64,000 nucleotides of DNA. It comes from Balanoglossus misakiensis. Taxonomy: Eukaryota; Hemichordata. Where the stretch lies: NCBI GenBank assembly GCA_040954595.2, contig CM082593.2, forward strand, positions 10,230,001 through 10,294,000, in the 5' to 3' direction. Within the stretch, counting starts at the first letter, position 1, and each line of letters opens with the position of its first letter. The notes under the pieces are model-generated. The model did not search any database. It was not told where the DNA came from and saw only the letters and a program-made list of their open reading frames with translations. A program made the position numbers and the translations under genes. Shown here one piece after another: positions 12,701-25,706 of the stretch.

Positions 12701-15700
12701 TAATTTTGGCAATGACCCTTGATCTTCTTGGATATGTCTCTTGTTAAAAAGCACAACAGTCATGATTTTGTTCACATGAGTTTTATTGCTGCCAGGACAT
12801 AACCCAAATATTTTGATAATTTTGGCAATGACCCTTGATCGACTTGGATATGTCTCTTGTTAAAAAGCACAACAGTCATGATTTTGTTTACGTGACTACT
12901 ATTGCTGCCAGGACTTAACCCAAATATTTTGATAATTTTGGCAATGACCCTTGATCTACTTAGATATGTCTCTTGATAAAAAGCACAACAGTCATGATTG
13001 TGTTCACACGAGTTTTATTGCTGCCAGGACATAACCCAAATATTTTTATAATTTTGGCCATGACCCTTGATCTACTTGGATATGTCTCTTGATAATAAGC
13101 ACAACAGTCATGATTGTGTTCACATGAGTTTTATTGCTGCCAGGACATAACCCAAATATTTTGATAATTTTGGTAATGACCCTTGATCTTCTTGGATATG
13201 TCTCTTGTTAAAAAGCACAACAGTCATGATTGTGTTCACACGAGTTTTATTGCTGCCAGGACATAACCCAAATATTTTGATAATTTTGGCAATGACCCTT
13301 GATCTACTTGGATATGTCTCTTGTTAAAAAGCACAACAGTCAGGATTTTGTTCACATGAGTTTTATCACTGCCAGGACATAACCCAAATATATTGATAAT
13401 TTTGGCAATGACCCTTGATCTACTTGGATATGTCTCTTGTTAAAAAGCACAACAGTCAGGATTTTGTTCACATGAGTACTATTGCTGGCAGGACATAACC
13501 AAACTATTTTGATAATTTTGGCAATAACTCTTCATCTACTTGGATATGTCTCTTGTTAAAATGCACAACATACATGATTTTGTTCACATGAATTCTATTG
13601 CTGTCAGGACATAACCCGAATATTTTGATAATTATGGCAATGACCCTTGAACTACTTGGATATGTCTCTTGATAAACAGCCCAACAGTCATGATTGTGTT
13701 CACACGAGTTTTATTGCTGCCAGGACATAACCCAAATATTTTTATAATTTTGGCCATGACCCTTGATCTACTTGGATATGTCTCTTGTTAAAAAGCACAA
13801 CAGTCATGATTTTGTTTACGTGACTACTATTGCTGCCAGGACTTAACCCAAATATTTTGATAATTTTGGCAATGACCCTTGATCTACTTGGATATGTCTC
13901 TTGATAAAAAGCACAACAGTCATGATTGTGTTCACATGAGTTTTATTGCTGCCAGGACATAACCCAAATATTTTGATAATTTTGGTAATGACCCTTGATC
14001 TTCTTGGATATGTCTCTTGTTAAAAAGCACATCAGTCATGATTTTGTTAACATGAATTTTATTGCTGCCAGGACATAACCCAAATATTTTGATAATTTTG
14101 GCAATGACTCTTGATCTACTTGGATATGTCTCTTGTTAAAAAGCACAACAGTCATTATTTTGTTCACATGAGTTTTATTGCTGACATGACATAACCCAAA
14201 TATTTTGATAATTTTGGCAATGACCCTTGAACTACTTGGATATGTCTCTTGTTAAAAAGCACAACAGACATTATTTTGTTTACGTGACTACTATTGCTGC
14301 CAGGACATAACCCAAATATTTTGATAATTTGGGCAATGACCCTTGATCTACTTGGATATGTCTCTTGTTAAAAAGCACAACAGTCATGATTGTGTTCACA
14401 CAAGTTTTATTGCTGCCAGGACATAACCCAAATATTTTTTATAATTTTGGCCATGACCCTTGATCTACTTGGATATGTCTCTTGTTAAAAAGCACAACAG
14501 TCATGATTTTGTTTACATGACTACTATTGCTGCCAGGACTTAACCCAAATATTTTGATAATCTTGGCAATGACCCTTGATCTACTTGGATATGTCTCTTG
14601 ATAAAAAGCACAACAGTCATGATTGTGTTCACACGAGTTTTATTGATGCCAGGACATAACCCAAATATTTTGATAATTTTGGCCATGACCCTTGATCTAC
14701 TTGGATATGTCTCTTGTTAAAAAGCACAACAGTCATGATTTTGTTTACGTGACTACTATTGCTGCCAGGACTTAACCCAAATATTTTGATAATTTTGGCA
14801 ATGACCCTTGATCTACTTGGATATGTCTCTTGATAAAAAGCACAACAGTCATGATTGTGCTCACATGAGTTTTATTCCTGCTAGGACATAACCCAAATAT
14901 TTTGATAATTTGGGCAATGACCCTTGATCTACTTGGATATGTCTCTTGTTAAAAAGCACAACAGTCATTATTTTGTTCACATGAGTTTTATTGCTGCCAG
15001 GACATAACCCAAATATTTTGATAATTATGGCAATGACCCTTGATCTTCTTGGATATGTCTCTTGTTAAAGAGCACAACAGTCATGATTGTGTTCACACGA
15101 GTTTTATTGCTGTCAGGACATAACCCAAATATTTTGATAATTTTGGCAATGACCATTGATCTACTTGGATATGTCTCTTGTTAAAAAGCACATCAGTCAT
15201 GATTTTGTTAACATGAGTTTTATTGCTGCCAGGACATACACCAAATATTTTGATAATTTTGGCAATGACTCTTGATCTACTTGGATATGTCTCTTGTTAA
15301 AAAGCACAACAGTCATTATTTTGTTCACATGAGTTTTATTGCTGCCAGGACATAACCTAAATATTTTGATAATTATGGCAATGACCCTTGAACTACTTGG
15401 ATATGTCTCTTGATAAAAAGCCCAACAGTCATTATTTTGTTCACACGAGTTTTATTGCTGCCATGACATAACCCAAATATTTTGATAATTTTGGCAATGA
15501 CCCTTGAACTACTTGGATATGTCTCTTGTTAAAAAGCACAGCAGTCATTATTTTGTTCACATGAGTTTTATTGCTGCCAGGACATAACACAAATATTTTG
15601 ATAATTTTGGCAATGACCCTTGATCTACTTGGATATGTCTCTTGTTAAAAAGCACAACAAGTCATTATTGTGTTCACATGAGTTTTATTGCTGCCAGGAC

Positions 15701-18700
15701 ATAACCAAAATATTTTGATAATTTTGGCAATGACCCTTGATCTACTTGGATATGTCTCTTGTTAAAAAGCACAACAGTCATGATTTTGTTTACGTGACTA
15801 CTATTGCTGCCAGGACATAACCCAAATATTTTGATAATTTTGGCAATGACCCTTGATCTACTTGGATATGTCTCTTGTTAAAAAGCACAACAGTCATGAT
15901 TGTGTTCACACGAGTTTTATTGCTGCCAGGACATAACCCAAATATTTTGATAATTTTGGCAATGACCCTTGATCTACTTGGATATGTCTCTTGATAAAAA
16001 GCACAACAGTCATGATTGTGTTCACATGAGTTTTATTGCTGCCAGGACATAACCCAAATATTTTGATAATTTTGGTAATGACCCTTGATCTTCTTGGATA
16101 TGTCTCTTGTTAAAAAGCACAACAGTCATGATTGTGTTCACACGAGTTTGATTGCTGCCAGGACATAACCCAAATATTTTGATAATTTTGGCAATGACCC
16201 TTGATCTACTTGGATATGTCTCTTGTTAAAAAGCACATCAGTCATGATTTTGTTAACATGAATTTTATTGCTGCCAGGACATATACCAAATATTTTGATA
16301 ATTTTGGCAATGACTCTTGATCTACATGAGTTTTATTGCTGACATGCCATAACCCAAATATTTTGATAATTTTGGCAATGACCCTTGATCTACTTGGATA
16401 TGTCGCTTGTTAAAAAGCACAACAGTCATGATTGTGTTCACACAAGTTTTATTGCTGCCAGGACATAACCCAAATATTTTTTATAATTTTGGCCATGACC
16501 CTTGATCTACTTGGATATGTCTCTTGTTAAAAAGCACAACAGTCATGATTTTGTTTACGTGACTACTATTGCTGCCAGGACTTAACCCAAATATTTTGAT
16601 AATCTTGGCAATGACCCTTGATCTACTTGGATATGTCTCTTGATAAAAAGCACAACAGTCATGATTGTGTTCACACGAGTTTTATTGCTGCCAGGACATA
16701 ACCCAAATATTTTGATAATTTTGGCAATGACTCTTGATCTACTTGGATATGCCTCTTGTTAAAAAGCACAACAGTCATTATTTTGTTCACATGAGTTTTA
16801 TTGCTGCCAGGACATAACCCAAATATTTTGATAATTATGGCAATGACCCGTGATCTTCTTTGATATGTCTCTTGTTAAAGAGCACAACAGTCATGATTGT
16901 GTTCACACGAGTTTTATTGCTGTCAGGACATAACCCAAATATTTTGATAATTTTGGCAATGACCCTTGATCTACTTGGATATGTCTCTTGTTAAAAAGCA
17001 CATCAGTCTTGATTTTGTTAACATGAGTTTTATTGCTGCCAGGACATACACCAAATATTTTGATAATTTTGGCAATGACTCTTGATCTACTTGGATATGT
17101 CTCTTGTTAAAAAGCACAGCAGTCATTATTTTGTTCACATGAGTTTTATTGCTGCCAGGACATAACACAAATATTTTGATAATTTTGGCAATGACCCTTG
17201 ATCTACTTGGATATGTCTCTTGTTAAAAAGCACAACAAGTCATTATTGTGTTCACATGAGTTTTATTGCTGCCAGGACATAACCAAAATATTTTGATAAT
17301 TTTGGCAATGACCCTTGATCTACTTGGATATGTCTCTTGTTAAAAAGCACAACAGTCATGATTTTGTTTACGTGACTACTATTGCTGCCAGGACATAACC
17401 CAAATATTTTGATAATTTTGGCAATGACCCTTGATCTACTTGGATATGTCTCTTGTTAAAAAGCACAACAGTCATGATTGTGTTCACACGAGTTTTATTG
17501 CTGCCAGGACATAACCCAAATATTTTGATAATTTTGGCAATGACCCTTGATCTACTTGGATATGTCTCTTGATAAAAAGCACAACAGTCATGATTGTGTT
17601 CACATGAGTTTTATTGCTGCCAGGACATAACCCAAATATTTTGATAATTTTGGTAATGACCCTTGATCTTCTTGGATATGTCTCTTGTTAAAAAGCACAA
17701 CAGTCATGATTGTGTTCACACGAGTTTGATTGCTGCCAGGACATAACCCAAATATTTTGATAATTTTGGCAATGACCCTTGATCTACTTGGATATGTCTC
17801 TTGTTAAAAAGCACATCAGTCATGATTTTGTTAACATGAATTTTATTGCTGCCAGGACATATACCAAATATTTTGATAATTTTGGCAATGACTCTTGATC
17901 TACATGAGTTTTATTGCTGACATGCCATAACCCAAATATTTTGATAATTTTGGCAATGACCCTTGATCTACTTGGATATGTCGCTTGTTAAAAAGCACAA
18001 CAGTCATGATTGTGTTCACACAAGTTTTATTGCTGCCAGGACATAACCCAAATATTTTTTATAATTTTGGCCATGACCCTTGATCTACTTGGATATGTCT
18101 CTTGTTAAAAAGCACAACAGTCATGATTTTGTTTACGTGACTACTATTGCTGCCAGGACTTAACCCAAATATTTTGATAATCTTGGCAATGACCCTTGAT
18201 CTACTTGGATATGTCTCTTGATAAAAAGCACAACAGTCATGATTGTGTTCACACGAGTTTTATTGCTGCCAGGACATAACCCAAATATTTTGATAATTTT
18301 GGCCATGACCCTTGATCTACTTGGATATGTCTCTTGTTAAAAAGCACAACAGTCATGATTTTGTTTACGTGACTACTATTGCTGCCAGGACTTAACCCAA
18401 ATATTTTGATAATTTTGGCAATGACCCTTGATCTACTTGGATATGTCTCTTGATAAAAAGCACAACAGTCATGATTGTGCTCACATGCGTTTTATTGCTG
18501 CCAGGACATATACCAAATATTTTGATAATTTTGGCAATGACTCTTGATCTACTTGGATATGTCTCTTGTTAAAAAGCACAACAGTCATTATTTTGTTCAC
18601 ATGAGTTTTATTGCTGCCAGGACATAACCCAAATATTTTGATAATTATGGCAATGACCCGTGATCTTCTTTGATATGTCTCTTGTTAAAGAGCACAACAG

Positions 18701-21700
18701 TCATGATTGTGTTCACACGAGTTTTATTGCTGTCAGGACATAACCCAAATATTTTGATAATTTTGGCAATGACCCTTGATCTACTTGGATATGTCTCTTG
18801 TTAAAAAGCACATCAGTCTTGATTTTGTTAACATGAGTTTTATTGCTGCCAGGACATACACCAAATATTTTGATAATTTTGGCAATGACTCTTGATCTAC
18901 TTGGATATGTCTCTTGTTAAAAAGCACAACAGTCATTATTTTGTTCACATGAGTTTTATTGCTGCCAGGACATAACCTAAATATTTTGATAATTATGGCA
19001 ATGACCCTTGAACTACTTGGATATGTCTCTTGATAAAAAGCCCAACAGTCATTATTTTGTTCACATGAGTTTTATTGCTGCCATGACATAACCCTAATAT
19101 TTTGATAATTTTGGCAATGACCCTTGAACTACTTGGATATGTCTCTTGTTAAAAAGCACAACAGTCATTATTTTGTTCACATGAGTTTTATTGCTGCCAG
19201 GACATAACCAAAATATTTTGATAATTTTGGCAATGACCCTTGATCTACTTGGATATGTCTCTTGTTAAAAAGCACAACAGTCATGATTTTGTTTACGTGA
19301 CTACTATTGCTGCCAGGACATAACCCAAATATTTTGATAATTTTGGCAATGACCCTTGATCTACTTGGATATGTCTCTTGTTAAAAAGCACAACAGTCAT
19401 GATTGTGTTCACACGAGTTTTATTGCTGCCAGGACATAACCCAAATATTTTGATAATTTTGGCAATGACCCTTGATCTACTTGGATATGTCTCTTGATAA
19501 AAAGCACAACAGTCATGATTGTGTTCACATGAGTTTTATTGCTGCCAGGACATAACCCAAATATTTTGATAATTTTGGTAATGACCCTTGATCTTCTTGG
19601 ATATGTCTCTTGTTAAAAAGCACAACAGTCATGATTGTGTTCACACGAGTTTTATTGCTGCCAGGACATAACCCAAATATTTTGATAATTTTGGCAATGA
19701 CCCTTGATCTACTTGGATATGTCTCTTGTTAAAAAGCACATCAGTCATGATTTTGTTAACATGAATTTTATTGCTGCCAGGACATATACCAAATATTTTG
19801 ATAATTTTGGCAATGACTCTTGATCTACATGAGTTTTATTGCTGACATGACATAACCCAAATATTTTGATAATTTTGGAAATGACCCTTGATCTACTTGG
19901 ATATGTCTCTTGTTAGAAAGCACAACAGTCATGATTGTGTTCACACAAGTTTTATTGCTGCCAGGACATAACCCAAATATTTTTTATAATTTTGGCCATG
20001 ACCCTTGATCTACTTGGATATGTCTCTTGTTAAAAAGCACAACAGTCATGATTTTGTTTACGTGACTACTATTGCTGCCAGGACTTAACCCAAATATTTT
20101 GATAATCTTGGCAATGACCCTTGATCTACTTGGATATGTCTCTTGATAAAAAGCACAACAGTCATGATTGTGTTCACATGAGTTTTATTGCTGCCAGGAC
20201 ATAACCCAAATATTTTGATAATTTTGGTAATGACCCTTGATCTTCTTGGATATGTCTCTTGTTAAAAAGCACAACAGTCATGATTGTGTTCACACGACTT
20301 TTATTGCTGCCAGGACATAACCCAAATATTTTGATAATTTTGGCAATGACCCTTGATCTACTTGGATATGTCTCTTGTTAAAAAGCACATCAGTCATGAT
20401 TTTGTTAACATGAATTTTATTGCTGCCAGGACATATACCAAATATTTTGATAATTTTGGCAATGTCTCTTGATCTACATGGGTTTTATTGCTGACATGAC
20501 ATAACCCAAATATTTTGATAATTTTGGCCATGACCCTTGATCTACTTGGATATGTCTCTTGTTAAAAAGCACAACAGTCATGATTTTGTTTACGTGACTA
20601 CTATTGCTGCCAGGACTTAACCCAAATATTTTGATAATTTTGGCAATGACCCTTGATCTACTTGGATATGTCTCTTGATAAAAAGCACAACAGTCATGAT
20701 TGTGCTCACATGCGTTTTATTGCTGCCAGGACATATACCAAATATTTTGATAATTTTGGCAATGACTCTTGATCTACTTGGATATGTCTCTTGTTAAAAA
20801 GCACAACAGTCATTATTTTGTTCACATGAGTTTTATTGCTGCCAGGACATAACCCAAATATTTTGATAATTATGGCAATGACCCGTGATCTTCTTTGATA
20901 TGTCTCTTGTTAAAGAGCACAACAGTCATGATTGTGTTCACACGAGTTTTATTGCTGTCAGGACATAACCCAAATATTTTGATAATTTTGGCAATGACCC
21001 TTGATCTACTTGGATATGTCTCTTGTTAAAAAGCACATCAGTCTTGATTTTGTTAACATGAGTTTTATTGCTGCCAGGACATACACCAAATATTTTGATA
21101 ATTTTGGCAATGACTCTTGATCTACTTGGATATGTCTCTTGTTAAAAAGCACAACAGTCATTATTTTGTTCACATGAGTTTTATTGCTGCCAGGACATAA
21201 CCTAAATATTTTGATAATTATGGCAATGACCCTTGAACTACTTGGATATGTCTCTTGATAAAAAGCCCAACAGTCATTATTTTGTTCACATGAGTTTTAT
21301 TGCTGCCATGACATAACCCTAATATTTTGATAATTTTGGCAATGACCCTTGAACTACTTGGATATGTCTCTTGTTAAAAAGCACAACAGTCCTTATTTTG
21401 TTCACATGAGTTTTATTGCTGCCAGGACATAACCAAAATATTTTGATAATTTTGGCAATGACCCTTGATCTACTTGGATATGTCTCTTGTTAAAAAGCAC
21501 AACAGTCATGATTTTGTTTACGTGACTACTATTGCTGCCAGGACATAACCCAAATATTTTGATAATTTTGGCAATGACCCTTGATCTACTTGGATATGTC
21601 TCTTGTTAAAAAGCACAACAGTCATGATTGTGTTCACACGAGTTTTATTGCTGCCAGGACATAACCCAAATATTTTGATAATTTTGGCAATGACCCTTGA

Positions 21701-24182
21701 TCTACTTGGATATGTCTCTTGATAAAAAGCACAACAGTCATTATTTTGTTCACATGAGTTTTATTGCTGCCAGGACATAACCTAAATATTTTGATAATTA
21801 TGGCAATGACCCTTGAACTACTTGGATATGTCTCTTGATAAAAAGCCCAACAGTCATTATTTTGTTCACATGAGTTTTATTGCTGCCATGACATAACCCT
21901 AATATTTTGATAATTTTGGCAATGACCCTTGAACTACTTGGATATGTCTCTTGTTAAAAAGCACAACAGTCCTTATTTTGTTCACATGAGTTTTATTGCT
22001 GCCAGGACATAACCAAAATATTTTGATAATTTTGGCAATGACCCTTGATCTACTTGGATATGTCTCTTGTTAAAAAGCACAACAGTCATGATTTTGTTTA
22101 CGTGACTACTATTGCTGCCAGGACATAACCCAAATATTTTGATAATTTTGGCAATGACCCTTGATCTACTTGGATATGTCTCTTGTTAAAAAGCACAACA
22201 GTCATGATTGTGTTCACACGAGTTTTATTGCTGCCAGGACATAACCCAAATATTTTGATAATTTTGGCAATGACCCTTGATCTACTTGGATATGTCTCTT
22301 GATAAAAAGCACAACAGTCATGATTGTGTTCACATGAGTTTTATTGCTGCCAGGACATAACCCAAATATTTTGATAATTTTGGTAATGACCCTTGATCTT
22401 CTTGGATATGTCTCTTGTTAAAAAGCACAACAGTCATGATTGTGTTCACACGAGTTTTATTGCTGCCAGGACATAACCCAAATATTTTGATAATTTTGGC
22501 AATGACCCTTGATCTACTTGGATATGTCTCTTGTTAAAAAGCACATCAGTCATGATTTTGTTAACATGAATTTTATTGCTGCCAGGACATATACCAAATA
22601 TTTTGATAATTTTGGCAATGACTCTTGATCTACATGAGTTTTATTGCTGACATGACATAACCCAAATATTTTGATAATTTTGGAAATGACCCTTGATCTA
22701 CTTGGATATGTCTCTTGTTAAAAAGCACAACAGTCATGATTGTGTTCACACAAGTTTTATTGCTGCCAGGACATAACCCAAATATTTTTTATAATTTTGG
22801 CCATGACCCTTGATCTACTTGGATATGTCTCTTGTTAAAAAGCACAACAGTCATGATTTTGTTTACGTGACTACTATTGCTGCCAGGACTTAACCCAAAT
22901 ATTTTGATAATCTTGGCAATGACCCTTGATCTACTTGGATATGTCTCTTGATAAAAAGCACAACAGTCATGATTGTGTTCACATGAGTTTTATTGCTGCC
23001 AGGACATAACCCAAATATTTTGATAATTTTGGTAATGACCCTTGATCTTCTTGGATATGTCTCTTGTTAAAAAGCACAACAGTCATGATTGTGTTCACAC
23101 GACTTTTATTGCTGCCAGGACATAACCCAAATATTTTGATAATTTTGGCAATGACCCTTGATCTACTTGGATATGTCTCTTGTTAAAAAGCACATCAGTC
23201 ATGATTTTGTTAACATGAATTTTATTGCTGCCAGGACATATACCAAATATTTTGATAATTTTGGCAATGTCTCTTGATCTACATGAGTTTTATTGCTGAC
23301 ATGACATAACCCAAATATTTTGATAATTTTGGAAATGACGCTTGATCTACTTGGATATGTCTCTTGTTAAAAAGCACAACAGTCATGATTGTGTTCACAC
23401 AAGTTTTATTGCTGCCAGGACATAACCCAAATATTTTTTATAATTTTGGCCATGACCCTTGATCTACTTGGATATGTCTCTTGTTAAAAAGCACAACAGT
23501 CATGATTTTGTTTACGTGACTACTATTGCTGCCAGGACTTAACCCAAATATTTTGATAATCTTGGCAATGACCCTTGATCTACTTGGATATGTCTCTTGA
23601 TAAAAAGCACAACAGTCATGAGTGTGTTCACACGAGTTTTATTGCTGCCAGGACATAACCCAAATATTTAGATAATTTTGGCCATGACCCTTGATCTACT
23701 TGGATATGTCTCTTGTTAAAAAGCACAACAGTCATGATTTTGTTTACGTGACTACTATTGCTGCCAGGACTTAACCCAAATATTTTGATAATTTTGGCAA
23801 TGACTCTTGATCTACTTGGATATGTCTCTTGATAAAAAGCACAACAGTCATGATTGTGCTCACATGAGTTTTATTGCTGCCAGGACATATACCAAATATT
23901 TTGATAATTTTGGCAATGACTCTTGATCTACTTGGATATGTCTCTTGTTAAAAAGCACAACAGTCATTATTTTGTTCACATGAGTTTTATTGCTGCCAGG
24001 ACATAACCCAAATATTTTGATAATTTTGGCAATGACCCTTGATCTTCTTTGATATGTCTCTTGTTAAAGAGCACAACAGTCATGATTGTGTTCACACGAA
24101 TTTTATTGCTGTCAGGACATAACCCAAATATTTTGATAATTTTGGCAATGACCCTTGATCTACTTGAATATGTCTCTTGTTA
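3794..24182 (+). repeat. 116-bp satellite array, about 176 monomers, with nested block duplications
   Basis: The phrase GATCTACTTGGATATGTCTC recurs every 116 bases (for example 3905, 4021, 4137, 4253) across 20.4 kb. Monomer variants mark larger duplications. A variant with ACAACATAC occurs at 5793, 6605, 7881, 8925, 11361 and 13565, at separations of 7, 11, 9, 21 and 19 monomers exactly. A 2436-bp (21-monomer) block at about 8.4-10.9 kb is repeated at 10.9-13.3 kb. About 4.1-6.25 kb corresponds to 11.9-14.03 kb. In the right half a 68-bp truncated monomer marks further copies, including a 1578-bp and a 2805-bp shift. No protein is encoded: 116 is not a multiple of three and the frames close quickly. 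Confidence 0.95.
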
Positions 24183-24235
24183 GGTCCCATTGGTATAGGC
24201 CTATATACCATGGGACCTTATGGGATGGGTTGCGT

Positions 24236-24310
24236 CTGTATGTATGTATGGATGGATGGATGGATGGATGGATGGATGGATGTATGTATGGATGTATGTC
24301 TGTATGTCCG
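24236..24310 (+). repeat. ATGG/ATGT microsatellite
   Basis: Tandem tetranucleotides follow directly after the terminal hairpin of the inserted element. The reverse-strand copy at about 54670-54710 has a shorter version in the same relative position, so the microsatellite belongs to the element family. Confidence 0.9.
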
Positions 24311-24719
24311 TCCACATCAAAAACTTGAAAACCGCTGCGCGTATCACCTCAATATTTGGTGTGTAGGTGCAGGCAGGGCTGTAGATGGGAGTTTGGCCAA
24401 ACGAAGTTGCCAGGCCCAAAAATATGCAAATTAGCTTGTAAAATGTGAAATTTATCAAAACTCTGTAAGTCAACAATTACTGGTCAGATTGCTTTGAAAA
24501 TTGGTATGCATGTACCTTATGTCAACCTCACACCGACCTGTAAGTGTTAAGTTGATATCATGGATGTTTTATTTTTTATGAATTTTTTAGTCTTTTTATT
24601 AAATTTATACCTTTACTTATACCTCTGTGGTTAAGCTATGTCCACGTCTTATTTTGGAATTCTGGTCTGTGCAATAGTCCTGTACAGTGACTGTCTATTG
24701 GTCAGTGAGCACAATGGGG

Positions 24720-25640
24720 CCAAAATAAAAGGCAAATTTTTGGGCTCACCTGTGACACCTGCTTAACACATTAATTATGTGCATACCTAATTCCGGGCTA
24801 ACTAATAGGGCTAGAGGTTTCGTTCTTGTGGGACATGGACCAGTATAGGGTCAAAATTTCTTGCCAAAATTTTGGGTGACCTCAGGTGACCTTTGACCTA
24901 CTTTCCTATATCTCGGCATCCAGAGCAGGTACAGACTTGGCGTTTGGAGGGTTGGGACTAAAATTGAAAAGCCAAAATATGGGTCACCTGTGACACCTGC
25001 ATATCTCATTAATTATGTGCATACCTCATTCCGGGCTAACCAATAGGGCTATAGGTTTGGTTTTTGTTGAACATGGACCAGTATAGGGTCAAAATTTCTT
25101 GCCCAAATTTTGCATGACCTCAGGTGACCTTTGACCTACTTTTCCATATCTTGGCATCCAGAGCAGGTACAGACTTGGCGTTTGGAGGGTTGGGACTAAA
25201 ATTGAAAAGCCAAAATTGGGGGTCACCTGTGACACCTGCATATCTCATTAATTATGTGCATACCTAATTCCAGGCTAACCAATAAGGCTTTAGGTTTGGT
25301 TTTTGTTGAACATGGACCAGTATAAGGTCAAAATTTCTTGCCCAAATTTTGCATGACCTCAGGTGACCTTTGACCTACTTTATCATATCTTGGCATCCAG
25401 AGCAGGTACAGACTTCGCATTTGGAGGGTTGGGACTAAAATTGAAAAGCCAAAATTGGGGTTCACCTGTGACACCTGCATATCTCATTAATTATGTGCAT
25501 ACCTAATTCCAGGCTAACCAATAGGGCTATAGGTTTGGTTTTTGTTGAACATGGACCAGTATAGGGTCAAAATTTCTTGCCCAAATTTTGCATGCCCTCA
25601 GGTGACCTTTGACATACTTTTCCATATCTTTGCATCCAGG
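24720..25640 (+). repeat. 239-bp tandem repeat inside the inserted element, about 3.8 copies
   Basis: The phrase ATATCTCATTAATTATGTGC occurs at 25001, 25240 and 25479, with a diverged first copy about 239 bases earlier. Each unit carries GGTGACCTTTGACCTACTTT (last copy mutated) and a conserved GCATCCAGAGCAGGTACAGA segment. The same phrases occur once per element in the family at 29-33 kb, so this is local amplification of a family segment. Confidence 0.85.
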
Positions 25641-25706
25641 GCAGATATGCTTATTGCTATGTTGCTATGTGCTATGTCCTCAAATGGGACCACAGTGTCC
25701 TTGACG

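Larger units (their letters stand above)
24183..25706 (+). mobile_element. 1.52-kb hairpin-ended element inserted in the satellite
   Basis: The satellite breaks off after CTCTTGTTA (24174-24182) and resumes with the same nine bases at 25707-25715, at the same monomer phase. This is consistent with insertion plus a 9-bp target duplication, although a target of tandem repeats makes the exact length uncertain. The left end is a near-perfect hairpin at 24183-24217 (GGTCCCAT to ATGGGACC). ATGGGACC recurs near the right end (about 25684-25691). Inside are an ATGG/ATGT microsatellite, a unique-looking stretch to about 24.7 kb, and a 239-bp tandem repeat. A related element lies in reverse at 54431-54764. 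No coding capacity was seen, so it is non-autonomous. Confidence 0.75.

Noticed and set aside
24201-24476. Overlapping frames on both strands rich in Tyr/Met/Asp or His/Ile/Pro
   Set aside because: They are caused by the ATGG/ATGT microsatellite in the inserted element.
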